From Caldilineaceae bacterium (lineage in GTDB: Bacteria > Chloroflexota > Anaerolineae > Caldilineales > Caldilineaceae), in the NCBI GenBank assembly GCA_019637695.1, contig JAHBVG010000003.1, positions 1 to 64,000 of the forward strand: 64,000 bases of DNA, in the 5' to 3' direction. Numbering within the stretch: the stretch's first letter is position 1; every line of letters starts with the position of its first letter. A program made the translations under genes and the position numbers. The notes below the pieces were generated by a model. It had not been told where the DNA came from. It was given only the letters and a program-made list of their open reading frames with translations, and did not search any database. Positions 62,555 through 64,000 of this stretch are shown here, piece after piece.

Positions 62555-63943
62555 ATGTCATTAGAGTTTTTGGGCCAGGGTCTAAAAGAAGACGAAATAT
62601 TAGATCTTCAGGATGGGAAGTTTGAGATTCATTGCTTGGAGATGATTCTAGAGCAACACACTAGTGATCAACCTAAGATTTACACTGGACCCGGTCTTAT
62701 AAGACAGAATTCAGATGGCGAGTTAGTGTTTAGCTTGTATGCAAAAGAATCGATTGACATCTTATTTGTCTTGAAATCATTAGGTGGTGGTGTCCCCGCA
62801 GGAAAGATTATTCCAGACGAAAGATACTATAGGCTAAATGCCATCGATTCCAAACAACGCAGATGGGAAAGTAAGCGTGTACTACCGAACACAACCAGCA
62901 ATGGACGGCCAGGCACGATATGTACAGGTAACATAAGCGAACTGTCTTTGGTGTGTGAGGGTTTGCCTGCTGAACTTCTCTTCCTTCGGTTTTTGGAAAC
63001 CTTCCAACTACCCTACAATGCTTTGACAACAACTGAAATCGAAATTGCCGATAAAACAGATAGAAGATCCGCAAGGAATGTCCTACATTTTCTAGCTGTC
63101 GGCCATGAGTTCTATCTACGTGAAGATCATAATACCCTTCTCGTGCAAGTTAAATCAGAACAATCAAAGTTTTCGAAGAGTATCGAAGACCGCATTACTG
63201 AGACACTACAGTTTATGCTTGCAAGACCTCTCGCATGGACGATTATGACCAAGTATACCGAAGGTAAGAAGATGGTTTCTATTCGAAAGCATCGATCTGA
63301 TGTACTACGTCCGCGTTGTCAACCGCCTGTGAGTACTCAAATTGGTGAAGATGCGCCATTCTGCACCCTGTTTGAGAAGTACTTTCAGTACGTTATCTCT
63401 TATCCAGAAGAAGGGAAAATACATCCAATATCGGCCCACATGCGTGCAATTTGTAGGGCAAGCACTGGTTCTATTAATGCTGAGGCATTGACCATTTGCA
63501 CTGCTATTGAAAGCCTTTTGAAGGAAATGCCGGAAGCAACACATGAGCTTACAGATGAGGAAAAAGAATGGATTGGAGAAGTTAGAAACTTCATCCGAAG
63601 TGGACCTACCACGCTCAGCAAAGTTAAAATCCGACTAGAGGGAACACTGGGACTCCTGAGCAATCCTGTACCTCGTGCAGCGCTAAAGGCACTGGAGAGT
63701 AAAGAGGTAGTGACAAAAAATCAGGTGAAATCTTGGAATAATCTTCGTAATGAAGTTGCACATGGAGATACGTTGGCCAGACACACTCTCCAAGAGCTAC
63801 TTAATCTGTGTGATGATGTCTTGACCCTTTTTTACCGTCTGGTGTTCTATAGAATAGGTTATTCAGGTAAGTTCATAGACTACTCTGAATCTGGCTGGCC
63901 TACTAAAGAATTCACCGTTTCGTCATCACAAGATCCCCAATGA
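62555..63943 (+). CDS. HEPN-domain protein, ApeA-like layout
   Basis: A 462-residue protein. The N-terminal 250 residues appear beta-rich and unfamiliar. The C-terminal 180 residues are helical and carry the HEPN ribonuclease motif R398-x4-H403 (LRNEVAHG), with an upstream helix (ALTICTAIESLLKE) as in Apea-like HEPN domains. ApeA-type proteins protect against phage by RNA cleavage; assignment here rests on layout and motif only. GGGGG lies just upstream of the ATG. It sits 700 bp after the restriction-modification pair, in the same direction and with the same AT-rich composition, which suggests a defence role. A terminator follows. Confidence 0.72.
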   Translation: MSLEFLGQGLKEDEILDLQDGKFEIHCLEMILEQHTSDQPKIYTGPGLIRQNSDGELVFSLYAKESIDILFVLKSLGGGVPAGKIIPDERYYRLNAIDSKQRRWESKRVLPNTTSNGRPGTICTGNISELSLVCEGLPAELLFLRFLETFQLPYNALTTTEIEIADKTDRRSARNVLHFLAVGHEFYLREDHNTLLVQVKSEQSKFSKSIEDRITETLQFMLARPLAWTIMTKYTEGKKMVSIRKHRSDVLRPRCQPPVSTQIGEDAPFCTLFEKYFQYVISYPEEGKIHPISAHMRAICRASTGSINAEALTICTAIESLLKEMPEATHELTDEEKEWIGEVRNFIRSGPTTLSKVKIRLEGTLGLLSNPVPRAALKALESKEVVTKNQVKSWNNLRNEVAHGDTLARHTLQELLNLCDDVLTLFYRLVFYRIGYSGKFIDYSESGWPTKEFTVSSSQDPQ

Positions 63944-63950
63944 CGACGAA

Positions 63951-63988
63951 ACACAAAGACCCTACTCGCAGCGTTAGGGTCTTTGTGT
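63951..63988 (+). terminator. Rho-independent terminator
   Basis: A 14-bp stem, ACACAAAGACCCTA/TAGGGTCTTTGTGT, with a 10-nt loop, 7 nt after the HEPN gene stop. Confidence 0.8.
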
Positions 63989-64000
63989 GTACATAGAAAT

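Overview
The window looks like a chromosomal segment of a GC-rich Chloroflexota bacterium (Anaerolineae/Caldilineaceae-like). This is inferred from the style of the genes: very large secreted multi-domain proteins with Thr/Pro linkers, LxxYLP-type motifs, tandem UspA and CBS proteins, a MalFG-type sugar transporter without its own ATPase, and many heptameric repeats. No 16S rRNA or other decisive taxonomic marker is present.

Layout. 0-2.5 kb: rimO and a DUF4126 membrane protein, separated by a fold-back element. 2.6-8.4 kb: a LacI-controlled carbohydrate operon (regulator, lipoprotein binding protein, two permeases, enolase-superfamily sugar-acid dehydratase) with a near-consensus promoter and operator. 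8.4-13.4 kb, minus strand: a MacB/LolCDE-like ATPase and a 1360-aa FtsX permease; both genes carry the same in-frame heptad fold-back insert. 13.6-18.9 kb: a NarL-type response regulator, a PAS-GAF histidine kinase, a tandem UspA protein and two CBS-domain proteins, resembling a DosRS-type dormancy module; two of the divergent promoter regions share a 26-bp motif. 19.2-33.0 kb: a 4605-aa secreted RHS/YD-repeat protein with an unidentified C-terminal domain. 33.2-33.7 kb: a DinB-like gene. 34.4-49.9 kb: a 5158-aa secreted protein built of carboxypeptidase-regulatory-like, Ig-like and beta-helix repeats. Both giant genes are preceded by three CAAACG-type boxes spaced exactly 11 bp apart.

50.0-57.5 kb: tRNA-Leu(UAA), followed on the minus strand by a plasmid- or ICE-like replication and maintenance module (ArdC-like antirestriction protein, RadC, Rad52-like annealing protein, GIY-YIG protein, SWIM protein, CHC2/Toprim primase, AAA_25 helicase, RHH regulator). 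Inverted iterons between helicase and primase may be a replication origin, and almost every gene is preceded by a hairpin. 57.5-64 kb: AT-richer DNA with an unknown gene, a BcgI-like restriction-modification pair (nuclease-methylase fusion plus half-size specificity subunit), a broken cohesin-domain gene, and a HEPN protein with an ApeA-like layout. This part is probably a defence cargo. No integrase gene is visible and the far end of the island lies outside the window.
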